The translations under genes were made by a program, and so were the position numbers. Under the pieces are notes generated by a model. It saw only the letters and a list, made by a program, of their open reading frames with translations. It searched no databases and had not been told where the DNA came from. Below are positions 44,035 through 51,949 of a DNA stretch of 64,000 nt, piece by piece. The DNA is from Geoanaerobacter pelophilus. GTDB taxonomy: Bacteria > Desulfobacterota > Desulfuromonadia > Geobacterales > DSM-12255. Each line of letters opens with the position of its first letter. The first letter of the stretch is position 1. Location: positions 124,001-188,000 of the forward strand of contig NZ_JAHCVJ010000002.1 of the NCBI RefSeq assembly GCF_018476885.1. The letters are read 5' to 3'.

Positions 44035-44772
44035 ATGATCGGACTTTTCAATGAAGCTGAACTCCGCAGCGCCTGCAAAGTGCTGTTCGGCAACGATTTA
44101 GACCCACCGGTCGAGTTTTTCTCATATCTCCAGCCGGAAGGGGTCAAGGCCGCCTTTCGCAAAAGAGCCAGGGAGACCCACCCCGACTGTTGTGCAGGTC
44201 ATTCCGCCCGGCACGCCACGCCGCCGGAGGCCTTTCATCGCGTCACCGAAGCCTACAATGTTCTCTCCGCCTTTGTGAAGCAAAAAAGGCCGGCAATGGC
44301 CAATACTCCACCGAAGGAAAGACATCAGCCTCGCAAGAGCACCAATGACGGGCATGTCTACCACCATGGCCCACTGCCGCGCAGGCATCTTGAAATCGGT
44401 CGTTACCTTTACTATCGCGGCGTAATCTCTTATCAATCCCTTATTTCCGCCCTGGTCTGGCAGAGAAGCCAACGCCCGACTCTGGGACGGATAGCCCGCA
44501 ACTGGGGACTACTCACCGATGAAGCGGTGCAAGCGATCCTCTCCTGCAAGAAATTCTCTGGATTCTTTGGCGAAAAAGCCGTGCGCAACGGACTGCTGAC
44601 CGAGCACCAGCTGTCACTGCTGCTGACCCACCAGCGCTCAAAGCAGCAGAAGTTGGGGAAATACTTTATTCAATCCGGCTACCTTACTGATCGCGAGATG
44701 GAAGCACTGATCCTCGACATGCACAAGCACAACGCCCAGATCAGGAACCAGCAGTTCCGCAAAGCGAAGTAA
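44035..44772 (+). CDS. J-domain protein with C-terminal helical repeats
   Basis: 245 residues from ATG 44035 (GGGG upstream; GTG at 44029 possible). Residues about 1-75 form a J-domain: RKRARETHPDCCAG carries the HPD motif that stimulates DnaK, and FHRVTEAYNVLSAF is its helix IV side. The rest (about 115-240) is helix-rich and contains a repeated pattern around LEIGRYLYYRGVISYQSLISALVWQ and LGKYFIQSGYLTDREMEALILDM, similar to the GspE/MshE N-terminal fold. No Zn-finger or peptide-binding domain of canonical DnaJ. Likely a specialised co-chaperone, perhaps acting on a particular machinery; unproven. Confidence 0.82.
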   Translation: MIGLFNEAELRSACKVLFGNDLDPPVEFFSYLQPEGVKAAFRKRARETHPDCCAGHSARHATPPEAFHRVTEAYNVLSAFVKQKRPAMANTPPKERHQPRKSTNDGHVYHHGPLPRRHLEIGRYLYYRGVISYQSLISALVWQRSQRPTLGRIARNWGLLTDEAVQAILSCKKFSGFFGEKAVRNGLLTEHQLSLLLTHQRSKQQKLGKYFIQSGYLTDREMEALILDMHKHNAQIRNQQFRKAK

Positions 44773-44853
44773 ACACCTTTTTCTGATTAAAATTCGGGGG
44801 ATTACGATAGCGGCTGCCGCCTGGTCATTTCTGCGGCAGCCGAAAGAGATGGG

Positions 44854-45231
44854 TTACAGCAGCCGGCGGTCCTGCTGGGAAGTGACATAATCGACAAAAT
44901 CGGTCATCAACTGGTCGCGCTTATCATTGTTGCTGGCCATGAGATACTCCAGGTGAATCAGCGAATGGGTGTCGATATGCGGCGAATGCAGGGCCACACC
45001 ATCGCTGGTCTGTCGGGCAACCCTGCCAGGCATGGTCACCGAAAGATTGGAACTCCCTTCGATAAAGCTCACGGAAACCAGCACCTGCTCCCCGGCACTG
45101 AAATCGCCATAGGTCTTTATGAACATGCCGCCATGGCAGACATTCTCAACTTCGCCCGCATAGGTCCTGCCACGGCTGCTGACAAATACCGGCGCATGGA
45201 ACGGAACCCGTGAATATTTTCTCTTTTCCAT
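44854..45231 (-). CDS. PilZ domain protein
   Basis: 125 residues from ATG 45231 (GGAGGGG upstream; the open frame 10 codons earlier lacks a site). A single PilZ fold: the RxxxR motif RKYSR near the N terminus and ENVCHGGMFIKT (N-x-[S/C]-x-x-G) for cyclic di-GMP binding; the usual Ser is Cys. Two strands follow (VLVSVSFIEGSSNLSVTMPGRVARQ). Likely a cyclic di-GMP receptor affecting motility or surface behaviour. Monocistronic on the minus strand. Confidence 0.85.
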   Translation of the reverse strand: MEKRKYSRVPFHAPVFVSSRGRTYAGEVENVCHGGMFIKTYGDFSAGEQVLVSVSFIEGSSNLSVTMPGRVARQTSDGVALHSPHIDTHSLIHLEYLMASNNDKRDQLMTDFVDYVTSQQDRRLL

Positions 45232-45367
45232 ATTTCCCCTCCAAAAGGCAGTCATCGCCAACAGCTAGAAATCCTTAACCAATATTAAAAGCAAAAAACA
45301 TACCCACAACACATCTACTCGTAATTACGTCACATTGACTGAGCCGGCAAAACCGTATCACCCAAAA

Positions 45368-45386
45368 GTGTCAAATAATCCGACAC
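45368..45386 (-). terminator. Weak terminator candidate after cobD
   Basis: GTGTC (45368-45372) and GACAC (45382-45386), with TTTT on the minus strand just beyond, lie 25 bases downstream of the cobD stop. A five-base stem is thin, so the end of the long cobalamin operon may use another mechanism. Confidence 0.35.
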
Positions 45387-45410
45387 CCGAGTAGGTAGAA
45401 CTTTACACCA

Positions 45411-46499
45411 TCATTGACGCCCTGGCAACAGCTCTCGCAAAGATTTTACCAGAAGCCTGTTCTCCTGAGAGGTACGGACCGCCACCCGGAAATAGCCGCC
45501 CTCCAATCCGACAAAGGAGCTGCAATCCCTGACAATAATGCCGTAACGCACAAGCAGTTTGTCGCACAAATCATTGACTGACCGGCCAGCATCCAGCTTG
45601 ACCAGCAGATAGTTGGCAGCCCCGCTAAAAGGGAGCAGCCCGCAGATTTCCGACAGCTGCTGCCGGAGGTTTTGCCGCTCGGCCGCCACAAACTCCCTGG
45701 TCGCATCGCGATAGGCAATGTCGCCGACAGCGGCCGCCCCTGCTGCCTGGGCCAGGGCATTGACACTCCATGGCCCGCGCAGTTCTGCCAACCGCTCGCA
45801 GACAGCGGCTGATGCCACGGCATATCCAAGCCGCAAGCCGGGAATTGCATGAAACTTGGTCAGGGAACGCAGGACCACTCCGTTTCCGGATGCGGCCAGT
45901 TCCGGGACCAGTGAGGCTTCTTCACCGCAAAAATCCATGAACGCCTCATCCAGCACAAGAAAGACCCCGGCTGCGCGGCAAATCCGGGCAACAGCCAGCA
46001 TTTCCTCCCTGGAGTAGAGCCGCCCGGTCGGGTTTCCCGGGTTGCAGAGAAACAGGAGGTCGCAGCCTTGCTCGATGCTCTCCTGGAGCGCATCAAGCAC
46101 CAGGCAAAAACCGTCATCCGGCGACAGAAGATGATAACGCACCTCCCAACCGGCTACAGTCAATGCTTTGGCGTACTCTGAGAATGCCGGGGCAACGATC
46201 AGCGCCCGTTTACCCCGGACGTACCTGGGGAGAAGGTAGATCAGCTCGGTTGAACCGTTGGCCGGGAGGATCTGTTCCGGTGCCACCCCGTGGCAGGAAG
46301 CGAGAATTTCCCGCAACGGCGCGGCAAACGGTTCGGGGTAATGGACCAGGCGGTCAACCGCTGCCAGCAGCGCCGACCTGACCGCTGCCGAGATGCCGAG
46401 AGGGTTGATGCTGGCGGAGAAATCGAGCAGCTTCTCCGGATCTACCCCCGACCTGCGGGCAGTGCCGAAAACATCCCCTCCGTGATCGTACCGGCTCAT
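45411..46499 (-). CDS. cobD: L-threonine-O-3-phosphate decarboxylase
   Basis: 362 residues from ATG 46499, overlapping the cbiB stop by four bases. A fold-type I PLP enzyme of the histidinol-phosphate aminotransferase-like group: DFSASINPLGISAAV, NGSTELIYLLPRYVRGKRALIVAPAFSEY, LCNPGNPTGRLYSREE, the PLP-Lys segment SLTKFHAIPGLRLGYAVAS. It makes (R)-1-aminopropan-2-yl phosphate for the cobinamide side chain, the substrate that CbiB attaches. Pairing with cbiB supports this over a true histidinol-phosphate aminotransferase. Last gene of the operon. Confidence 0.92.
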   Translation of the reverse strand: MSRYDHGGDVFGTARRSGVDPEKLLDFSASINPLGISAAVRSALLAAVDRLVHYPEPFAAPLREILASCHGVAPEQILPANGSTELIYLLPRYVRGKRALIVAPAFSEYAKALTVAGWEVRYHLLSPDDGFCLVLDALQESIEQGCDLLFLCNPGNPTGRLYSREEMLAVARICRAAGVFLVLDEAFMDFCGEEASLVPELAASGNGVVLRSLTKFHAIPGLRLGYAVASAAVCERLAELRGPWSVNALAQAAGAAAVGDIAYRDATREFVAAERQNLRQQLSEICGLLPFSGAANYLLVKLDAGRSVNDLCDKLLVRYGIIVRDCSSFVGLEGGYFRVAVRTSQENRLLVKSLRELLPGRQ

Positions 46500-47455
46500 G
46501 ACGCACCTCTGCAGGCTACTGCCGTCAGCAGCCACACCACCACCAATGCCCCCTCTGCGCCATACATCAATCTCACGGCTCCCTGCCATGCCTTGGCATC
46601 CAGAGGGTGCAGGGGCTCGCCGATGGTCGGCTTCACCACCTCTTGCCCGAAATAGCGGTTGCTGCCGCCGAGCCGTACCCGCAGCGCACCGGCCGCGGCA
46701 GCCTCAGGAATGCCGCTGTTCGGCGAAGAATGGTTTCGGCCATCGCGCAGCATGATCCGCCAGGCGCCTCCTGCCGACAACCCGATCAGGGGGGCAACGA
46801 TAACCATCAGCACTCCGGTAACCCGCGCCGGAAGCCAGTTGCACAGGTCGTCAAACCGTGCCGAGGCCCAGCCAAAATGGAGATAGCGCTCATTCTTGTA
46901 TCCGACCATGGAATCGAGGGTATTGACGGCCTTATAGGCAATGGCAGCTACCGGTCCGCCGACCATGAGAAATAACAGCGGGGCGATGACCCCATCGGAA
47001 CTGTTCTCAGCCACGGTCTCCACTGCGCCGCGCCAGATGTCGGGCGTTTCGAGATGCTCGGTATCGCGGCCGACAATCATGGCCAGGCTGGCACGCGCTG
47101 CCGCAAGATCGCCTCGCCCGAGGGCCTCGCTGACCCGTGCCGACTCTGCATGCAGCGAGCGGGCCGCGAGACAGGTGTAGCCGACCAGCATCCCGGTAAT
47201 CTGGGCCAGCCAGGGATGGACCAGGCCAGCGAGCCACAGCAGCAAAGACACACCACCGGTACTGACGCCAACCGTGATGAGCAGCAGTATTATTCCGGCA
47301 ACGCGTTCATTTGCCGTTATCTTTCGGAGAACTGTTTCCACCCTGGTGATCAAGCGACCGATCAGCACCACCGGGTGAGGCAGCCAGCGGGGATCACCGA
47401 GAACCAGATCGAGCAGCACCGCCCCGAGCAGGGCCGCGGGGGAAAGGGTCATCAT
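46496..47455 (-). CDS. cbiB: Adenosylcobinamide-phosphate synthase
   Basis: 319 residues, membrane protein attaching aminopropanol (phosphate) to adenosylcobyric acid. Family marks: LLDLVLGDPRWLPHPVVLIGRLI, TCLAARSLHAESARVSEALGRGDLAAARASLAMIVGRDTEHLE, AVETVAENSSDGVIAPLLFLMVGGPVAAIAYKAVNTLDSMVGYKNERYLHFGWASARFDDLCNWLPAR, and a C-terminal GGSNRYFG motif. Start ATG overlaps the upstream stop by four bases; its stop overlaps cobD. Confidence 0.93.
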   Translation of the reverse strand: MMTLSPAALLGAVLLDLVLGDPRWLPHPVVLIGRLITRVETVLRKITANERVAGIILLLITVGVSTGGVSLLLWLAGLVHPWLAQITGMLVGYTCLAARSLHAESARVSEALGRGDLAAARASLAMIVGRDTEHLETPDIWRGAVETVAENSSDGVIAPLLFLMVGGPVAAIAYKAVNTLDSMVGYKNERYLHFGWASARFDDLCNWLPARVTGVLMVIVAPLIGLSAGGAWRIMLRDGRNHSSPNSGIPEAAAAGALRVRLGGSNRYFGQEVVKPTIGEPLHPLDAKAWQGAVRLMYGAEGALVVVWLLTAVACRGAS

Positions 47456-49776
47456 CCCTCAAGACCGCAAAGCCGGAGGATTTTGGGGATTTCCAGGTGT
47501 TTCTCCAGGTGCGCGGCCAGCAGGTCAAGAGGATCGCTGTCCGCAATGACCGGAGTGACCGTCGATAGCCCCTTCTTCCTTCTGAGCCGGTTGAGCATGG
47601 CAGACCGGAACCCGGCATTGTCGAAGATCCCGTGGATATAGGTCCCCATCACCCGCCCGTCCGGGGAAACTGCGCCGTCGAGCAGATCCACCTTCTCCCC
47701 GGAGCGGCTGGTCAGCCGGGCAAACGGCCGCAGCTCTTCGCCAAGGACCGTCTCGCCCATATGAATTTCGTAACCGCGAATGACGCCGCTGCGGCACGGG
47801 GCAAACTCCCGGCCGGCTTCGAGCAGCGATGCCACGGTCTGGTGGGTCCGTTTTTCGGCATGCATCACGGTGGCAGCATCGATCAGCCCCAACCCTTCGG
47901 CATGGCGGATCTCAGATTCCACCGAATCCGGATCGAGCACCAGCTTGCCGAGCATCTGGTAACCACCGCAAATCCCGACAATTTCACCCTTGAAGCTCCG
48001 GATCGCTTCCTTAAGGCCGGTTTCGGCCAGGTGGTTCAGATCGGCAATGGTTGCCTTGCTGCCGGGGATGATCAGCAGGTCAAGATTTTCCAGATGCTCT
48101 GCCTGCTCCACATAGTGCAGGACCACGTCCGGTTCGTTTTCCAGGGGATCGAAATCGGTGTAGTTGGAGATCCGGGGGAGCTTGATCACCCCAATCGAGA
48201 GTTTTTCCTTGCGTGGCCTGATCCTGAGGACTTTTGCGCGGCGCTGCAGCGCAACGCTGTCTTCTTCCGGCAGCCGGAAACCGCTGAACCAGGGAACTAC
48301 GCCGAGCACCGGAATACCAGTACGCCGCTCTACCTCTGCAATCCCTGGCCCAAGAAACGAGGGATCGCCGCGGAACTTATTGATCAGCACGCCGGCTATC
48401 TGCTGGCGTTCCCCCGGCTCAAGCAGTTCCATGGTGCCGACGATCTGGGCAAAGACTCCGCCGCGGTCGATGTCTGCAACCAGAATCACCGGGGCATCGG
48501 CCATCTCCGCCACCTTGAGATTGGCAATGTCATGCGCCCGGAGATTGATCTCGGCAATACTCCCGGCCCCCTCGATGACGATGCAGTCATAGGCTGACCG
48601 GAGCCGGGCAAAGCTCTGCCGGATCTTGGCAAAAGCAGTCGGCTTGAAAGCGGTGTATTCCTGAACCCGCATATGCCCGACCGCCTGCCCCTGGATAATC
48701 ACCTGGCTACCGGTATCAGACGACGGCTTGAGCAGCACCGGGTTCATGTCGGTGTGCGGCGGAATACGGCACGCCTCGGCCTGGACCGCCTGAGCCCTAC
48801 CGATCTCCCCTCCTTCAGGGGTTACTGCCGAATTGAGCGCCATGTTCTGGGACTTGAACGGCGCCACCTTGATGCCGTGATTGGCAAGAATCCGGCAGAA
48901 TCCGGCGGCCAGCACCGATTTGCCGACATCGGAACCGGTGCCGCAAAACATGAGGGCCCGGCCCTGAATCCGGTCGAGATTAAAAGTCCGGGGATCGGCC
49001 TTGCCGGCATCAGCAGGCAAAGACCGCACAGCAGCGGGCGCACCGGTTTCATAGCCTCGCGGGGTCACCATCCGCCCGGAGCCGTCAATCCGGGTGGCAG
49101 AGTTGCCGATCACCACCAGGGAAAACATGTCCACCGTGCAATCAAGCATCTCGCCAAGGGTGGTTACCCGTTTCTCCTCGCCTTTGCGAAACGCGTTCCG
49201 GACAATGCCGACCGGAGTTGCCGCCCCTCTTGCCGCCATGATCAGCTCCCTGGCTTCGGCAAGCTGGGTCTTGCGCCCGGCGCTTTTCGGATTGTAGAGG
49301 GCAATGACAAAATCCGCGGCTGCCGCAGCGGCAAGCCGTTTCCGGATCAGTTCCCAGGGAGTGAGGAGGTCGGAAAGCGATATAACCGCGAAATCGTGCA
49401 TCAACGGTGCCCCGAGCAGCGCCGCTGCCGCCTGGACAGCAGAGACTCCGGGGACGACTACGACCTCAGGCGGCTCGGCGCACTCTGCCACCAGTTCGAG
49501 CGCTATTCCGGCCATGCCGTAGATCCCGGCATCACCGCTGGAAATCAGGGCAACATCAGCGCCGGCAGCTGCGGCCGAGATGGCGTCCCGACAGCGGGCC
49601 ACCTCCTGGCGCATCCCGGAGGAGACAACCTCCTTGCCGACCAGCATCGGTTTGATCAGGTCCAGGTAGGTCTTGTAACCCACGACAACCTGGGCCGTCT
49701 CAATTGCCCGGCGCGCCTCCATCGTCATATGCTCAACACCGCCGGGTCCGATCCCGACGACGTATAATCTGCTCAT
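47452..49776 (-). CDS. cbiH-cbiP: Fusion of precorrin-3B C17-methyltransferase and cobyric acid synthase
   Basis: 774 residues in one open frame with a single start. Residues 1 to about 245 are a CbiH/CobJ SAM methyltransferase: LYVVGIGPGGVEHMT, VGYKTYLDLI, SSGDAGIYGMAG, VVPGVSAVQAAAALLGAPLMHDFAVISLSDLLTPW, ALYNPKSAGRK, VIGNSATRI. Residues about 265-774 are a complete CbiP/CobQ: GTGSDVGKSVLAAGFCRIL (ATP site), FKSQNMALNS, GAGSIAEINLR, IIPGSKATIADL, the glutaminase Cys in IVGICGGYQMLG and the His region GTYIHGIF. Joining a ring-contraction methyltransferase to the amidating synthase several steps later is an unusual pairing. Overlaps cbiG and cbiB by four bases each, so it is not a sequencing read-through of two separate cistrons. 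Confidence 0.93.
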   Translation of the reverse strand: MSRLYVVGIGPGGVEHMTMEARRAIETAQVVVGYKTYLDLIKPMLVGKEVVSSGMRQEVARCRDAISAAAAGADVALISSGDAGIYGMAGIALELVAECAEPPEVVVVPGVSAVQAAAALLGAPLMHDFAVISLSDLLTPWELIRKRLAAAAAADFVIALYNPKSAGRKTQLAEARELIMAARGAATPVGIVRNAFRKGEEKRVTTLGEMLDCTVDMFSLVVIGNSATRIDGSGRMVTPRGYETGAPAAVRSLPADAGKADPRTFNLDRIQGRALMFCGTGSDVGKSVLAAGFCRILANHGIKVAPFKSQNMALNSAVTPEGGEIGRAQAVQAEACRIPPHTDMNPVLLKPSSDTGSQVIIQGQAVGHMRVQEYTAFKPTAFAKIRQSFARLRSAYDCIVIEGAGSIAEINLRAHDIANLKVAEMADAPVILVADIDRGGVFAQIVGTMELLEPGERQQIAGVLINKFRGDPSFLGPGIAEVERRTGIPVLGVVPWFSGFRLPEEDSVALQRRAKVLRIRPRKEKLSIGVIKLPRISNYTDFDPLENEPDVVLHYVEQAEHLENLDLLIIPGSKATIADLNHLAETGLKEAIRSFKGEIVGICGGYQMLGKLVLDPDSVESEIRHAEGLGLIDAATVMHAEKRTHQTVASLLEAGREFAPCRSGVIRGYEIHMGETVLGEELRPFARLTSRSGEKVDLLDGAVSPDGRVMGTYIHGIFDNAGFRSAMLNRLRRKKGLSTVTPVIADSDPLDLLAAHLEKHLEIPKILRLCGLEG

Positions 49777-50831
49777 GTACGCTCCGCTATGGCAACCGTG
49801 ACGTTGCCGCTCTTGAACTTGGGCTGGATCAGCTCCCCGCCACCCGAGGCAAGGAGTGCTGCCGGCTCCGCCACACCCTGCGCGCCGATCGCGTCCATGG
49901 CATGCTGCGAAACCGGCGACGGCACAGCCACCTCATTCAGCTCTTCGCTGCTGTAACACCGGAGCGGAATCTGGTTCTGCCCAGCAAACTCAATAAGCCC
50001 CGCCTCTTCTCTCTTGGCCTCGGCAGTGCCGATCGCTGCCACGCTCTTGATAGAGAGGAACTGGCGCTTCAGCAGCGATGCCACCACTGCCCCGATCTCG
50101 TCTGTAGTTGTGCCCCTGTTACAGCCGATCCCCAGGTAAAGACTCTTGGGACGAACCACCAGCATCCGGTCGTTCTGAAACTGCGGCGGCACCAGGCGGC
50201 TGGAGACCAGAACCACCCCTTTGGCGGAACTCCTCAGAGCGCCGATCAGCGCATCGTGAACCGAGATGGTCGCCTTACCCTGCAGATGAAAACGCAACCG
50301 GTCAGTAGGATCGACTATCGCCACCTCTTCGTTGTCAAGCAGGCAGGCGTTCAGGCTCTTGACCCTGGAGATATCATCGATCTCCCATCCCTCGGCCTGG
50401 GCAATCATGTCGAACGAGGGCAATTCATTGCTGTCGGTCGCGGTGGTAATGACTGCCCTGGCGCCGATGACCGAAGCGGTCCGTTCCGCCAGCAGGTTGC
50501 CACCTCCCAGGTGCCCGGAAAGCAGGGAAATGGCAAAGCGGCCAGCATCGTCCACGACCACCACGGCAGGGTCACGCTCCTTGCTCTCCAGAAGCGGCGC
50601 CACCAGCCTGACTACGATGCCGGTCGCCATAATGCAGACAAAACCGCCATACTCCGGCCACAGTCGGGCCAGCAACGCGCCCAGTTCACCATCGAAGGTC
50701 GCAGCCCCTTTCCCTGCCTGGCCGGCATATTTCTTCAGAACATGGAGATCGGCATTGCCAAGGCCGTCGCGCAGCCGGGTGCCAAGACGCGCCCCGTTAC
50801 GGGTTATGGCAATGATCGCGATCCGCACCAT
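49773..50831 (-). CDS. cbiG: Cobalt-precorrin-5A hydrolase
   Basis: 352 residues from ATG 50831, two bases after the upstream stop. It opens the delta-lactone and releases acetaldehyde in the anaerobic route. Visible parts: an N-terminal domain (IAIIAITRNGARLGTRL...YGGFVCIMATGIVVRLVAPLLESKERDPAVVVVDDAGRFAISLLSGHLGGGNLLAERTASVIGARAVITTATD), a middle region, and the C-terminal domain (LYLGIGCNRGTTTDEIGAVVASLL). The size fits the stand-alone CbiG. Its presence with cbiD and cbiX defines the anaerobic pathway. Confidence 0.93.
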   Translation of the reverse strand: MVRIAIIAITRNGARLGTRLRDGLGNADLHVLKKYAGQAGKGAATFDGELGALLARLWPEYGGFVCIMATGIVVRLVAPLLESKERDPAVVVVDDAGRFAISLLSGHLGGGNLLAERTASVIGARAVITTATDSNELPSFDMIAQAEGWEIDDISRVKSLNACLLDNEEVAIVDPTDRLRFHLQGKATISVHDALIGALRSSAKGVVLVSSRLVPPQFQNDRMLVVRPKSLYLGIGCNRGTTTDEIGAVVASLLKRQFLSIKSVAAIGTAEAKREEAGLIEFAGQNQIPLRCYSSEELNEVAVPSPVSQHAMDAIGAQGVAEPAALLASGGGELIQPKFKSGNVTVAIAERT

Positions 50832-50833
50832 CG

Positions 50834-51940
50834 TCAGGCAGCACAATCAGCAACCAGAGAATCGAAACGCCTCAAGCCAGCGCCACCCGCAACACCCTGG
50901 CACCCTGCCCATTCCCTCAGCTTGGCAATAGCGCCGCCGGAGGCAACAGCCTGCCTGGCAACATCCAAGCCGCGGCGCATCTCAGGGACCTGCCCGGTAA
51001 TGTACAGAATTGCCCCGGCATTCAGGCAGGCAAAGTCTTCGCAGGCGCTATAGCGACCGTCTCCTTTGAGGACCGAGATAAAACGCCGCGCCTCCAGGTC
51101 AACCTGGCCGGTAGCAGCTACCTCCGCAGCCGGGACCGGTGAGATCCCGAAATCGACCGGGTGCAGTTCATAGCTGATGGTCCCGGCAGGGGTAAATTCG
51201 CATATCGACGTCGCTCCACAGACAGAAATCTCATCCATGCCCAGTCCTGACGCCGCATCACTGCCATGAACCACCAAACCCCGGCGATAGCCGATCTGGC
51301 GCATTACCTGGGCACTTTTTTCCACCAGATGGGGCGAGTGCACCCCTCTGAGACCAAGGGTCGGCCGACACGGATTTGCCAGAGAGGCCGCCAAATTGAG
51401 CGTGGAACCGAAACGGATCTGCGACAGGATCCTGCCCAGCGCGCCTGGGTGGACATGAGGACTCATACCGTTGAACAGGCCGATGCCGGTGGCACGGATG
51501 CTCTCGCCAACGGTGCTGACCGAACAATCGACATCGACCCCAACCGCCTCCATCAGGTCAACGGTGCCGCAGCTGGAGGTGATGGCCCTGGCGCCGTGGC
51601 GCGCCATGGCAACCCCGCATGAAGCCGCAATGATGGCGGCAGCACTGCTGACATTGAAGGTCTTAAGCTGATCCATGCCAGTGCCCGAGTTTTCGCAGAG
51701 CGGACCCGGCATCTCGCCCTCAAAGTGGACCGTATCCAGTTCGTCGATGGCAGCCCAGGCCCCGGCAATCTCCTCCACCGTCTCCCCTTTTGCTGTCAGA
51801 GCGGCAAGGAAGGCCCCCTGCTGCAGGTCAGGCTGGTGGTTAAGCAGCACCTGCCGGAACATGCCGTAGGTCTCGTCAAATGAAAGACTCTTCTTCTCAA
51901 TCAGACGCTGGATTTTTGCGCCGAACTCCTGGGTGGTCAT
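50834..51940 (-). CDS. TrpD-like phosphoribosyltransferase inside the cobalamin operon
   Basis: 368 residues from ATG 51940 (TTG 51946 is an alternative). It has the anthranilate-phosphoribosyltransferase fold: a helical N-terminal domain (SFDETYGMFRQVL...AFLAALTAKGETVEEIAGA), then ENSGTGMDQLKTFNVSSAAAIIAASCGVAMARHGARAITSSCGTVDLMEA. But key TrpD motifs are altered: GTGMD instead of GTGGD, ARHGARA instead of KHGNR, so PRPP and anthranilate binding would differ. It lies between cbiG and a dehydrogenase, with no trp genes nearby. It could activate a cobamide lower ligand or bind nucleic acid like TrpD2-group proteins; neither is shown. Confidence 0.85.
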   Translation of the reverse strand: MTTQEFGAKIQRLIEKKSLSFDETYGMFRQVLLNHQPDLQQGAFLAALTAKGETVEEIAGAWAAIDELDTVHFEGEMPGPLCENSGTGMDQLKTFNVSSAAAIIAASCGVAMARHGARAITSSCGTVDLMEAVGVDVDCSVSTVGESIRATGIGLFNGMSPHVHPGALGRILSQIRFGSTLNLAASLANPCRPTLGLRGVHSPHLVEKSAQVMRQIGYRRGLVVHGSDAASGLGMDEISVCGATSICEFTPAGTISYELHPVDFGISPVPAAEVAATGQVDLEARRFISVLKGDGRYSACEDFACLNAGAILYITGQVPEMRRGLDVARQAVASGGAIAKLREWAGCQGVAGGAGLRRFDSLVADCAA

Positions 51941-51949
51941 TGTCAAAAC

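Noticed and set aside
47632-51053. Long plus-strand frames (321, 364 and 449 residues) opposite the cobalamin genes
   Set aside because: They run antisense to clearly conserved cob/cbi enzymes; the length reflects GC-rich coding on the opposite strand.
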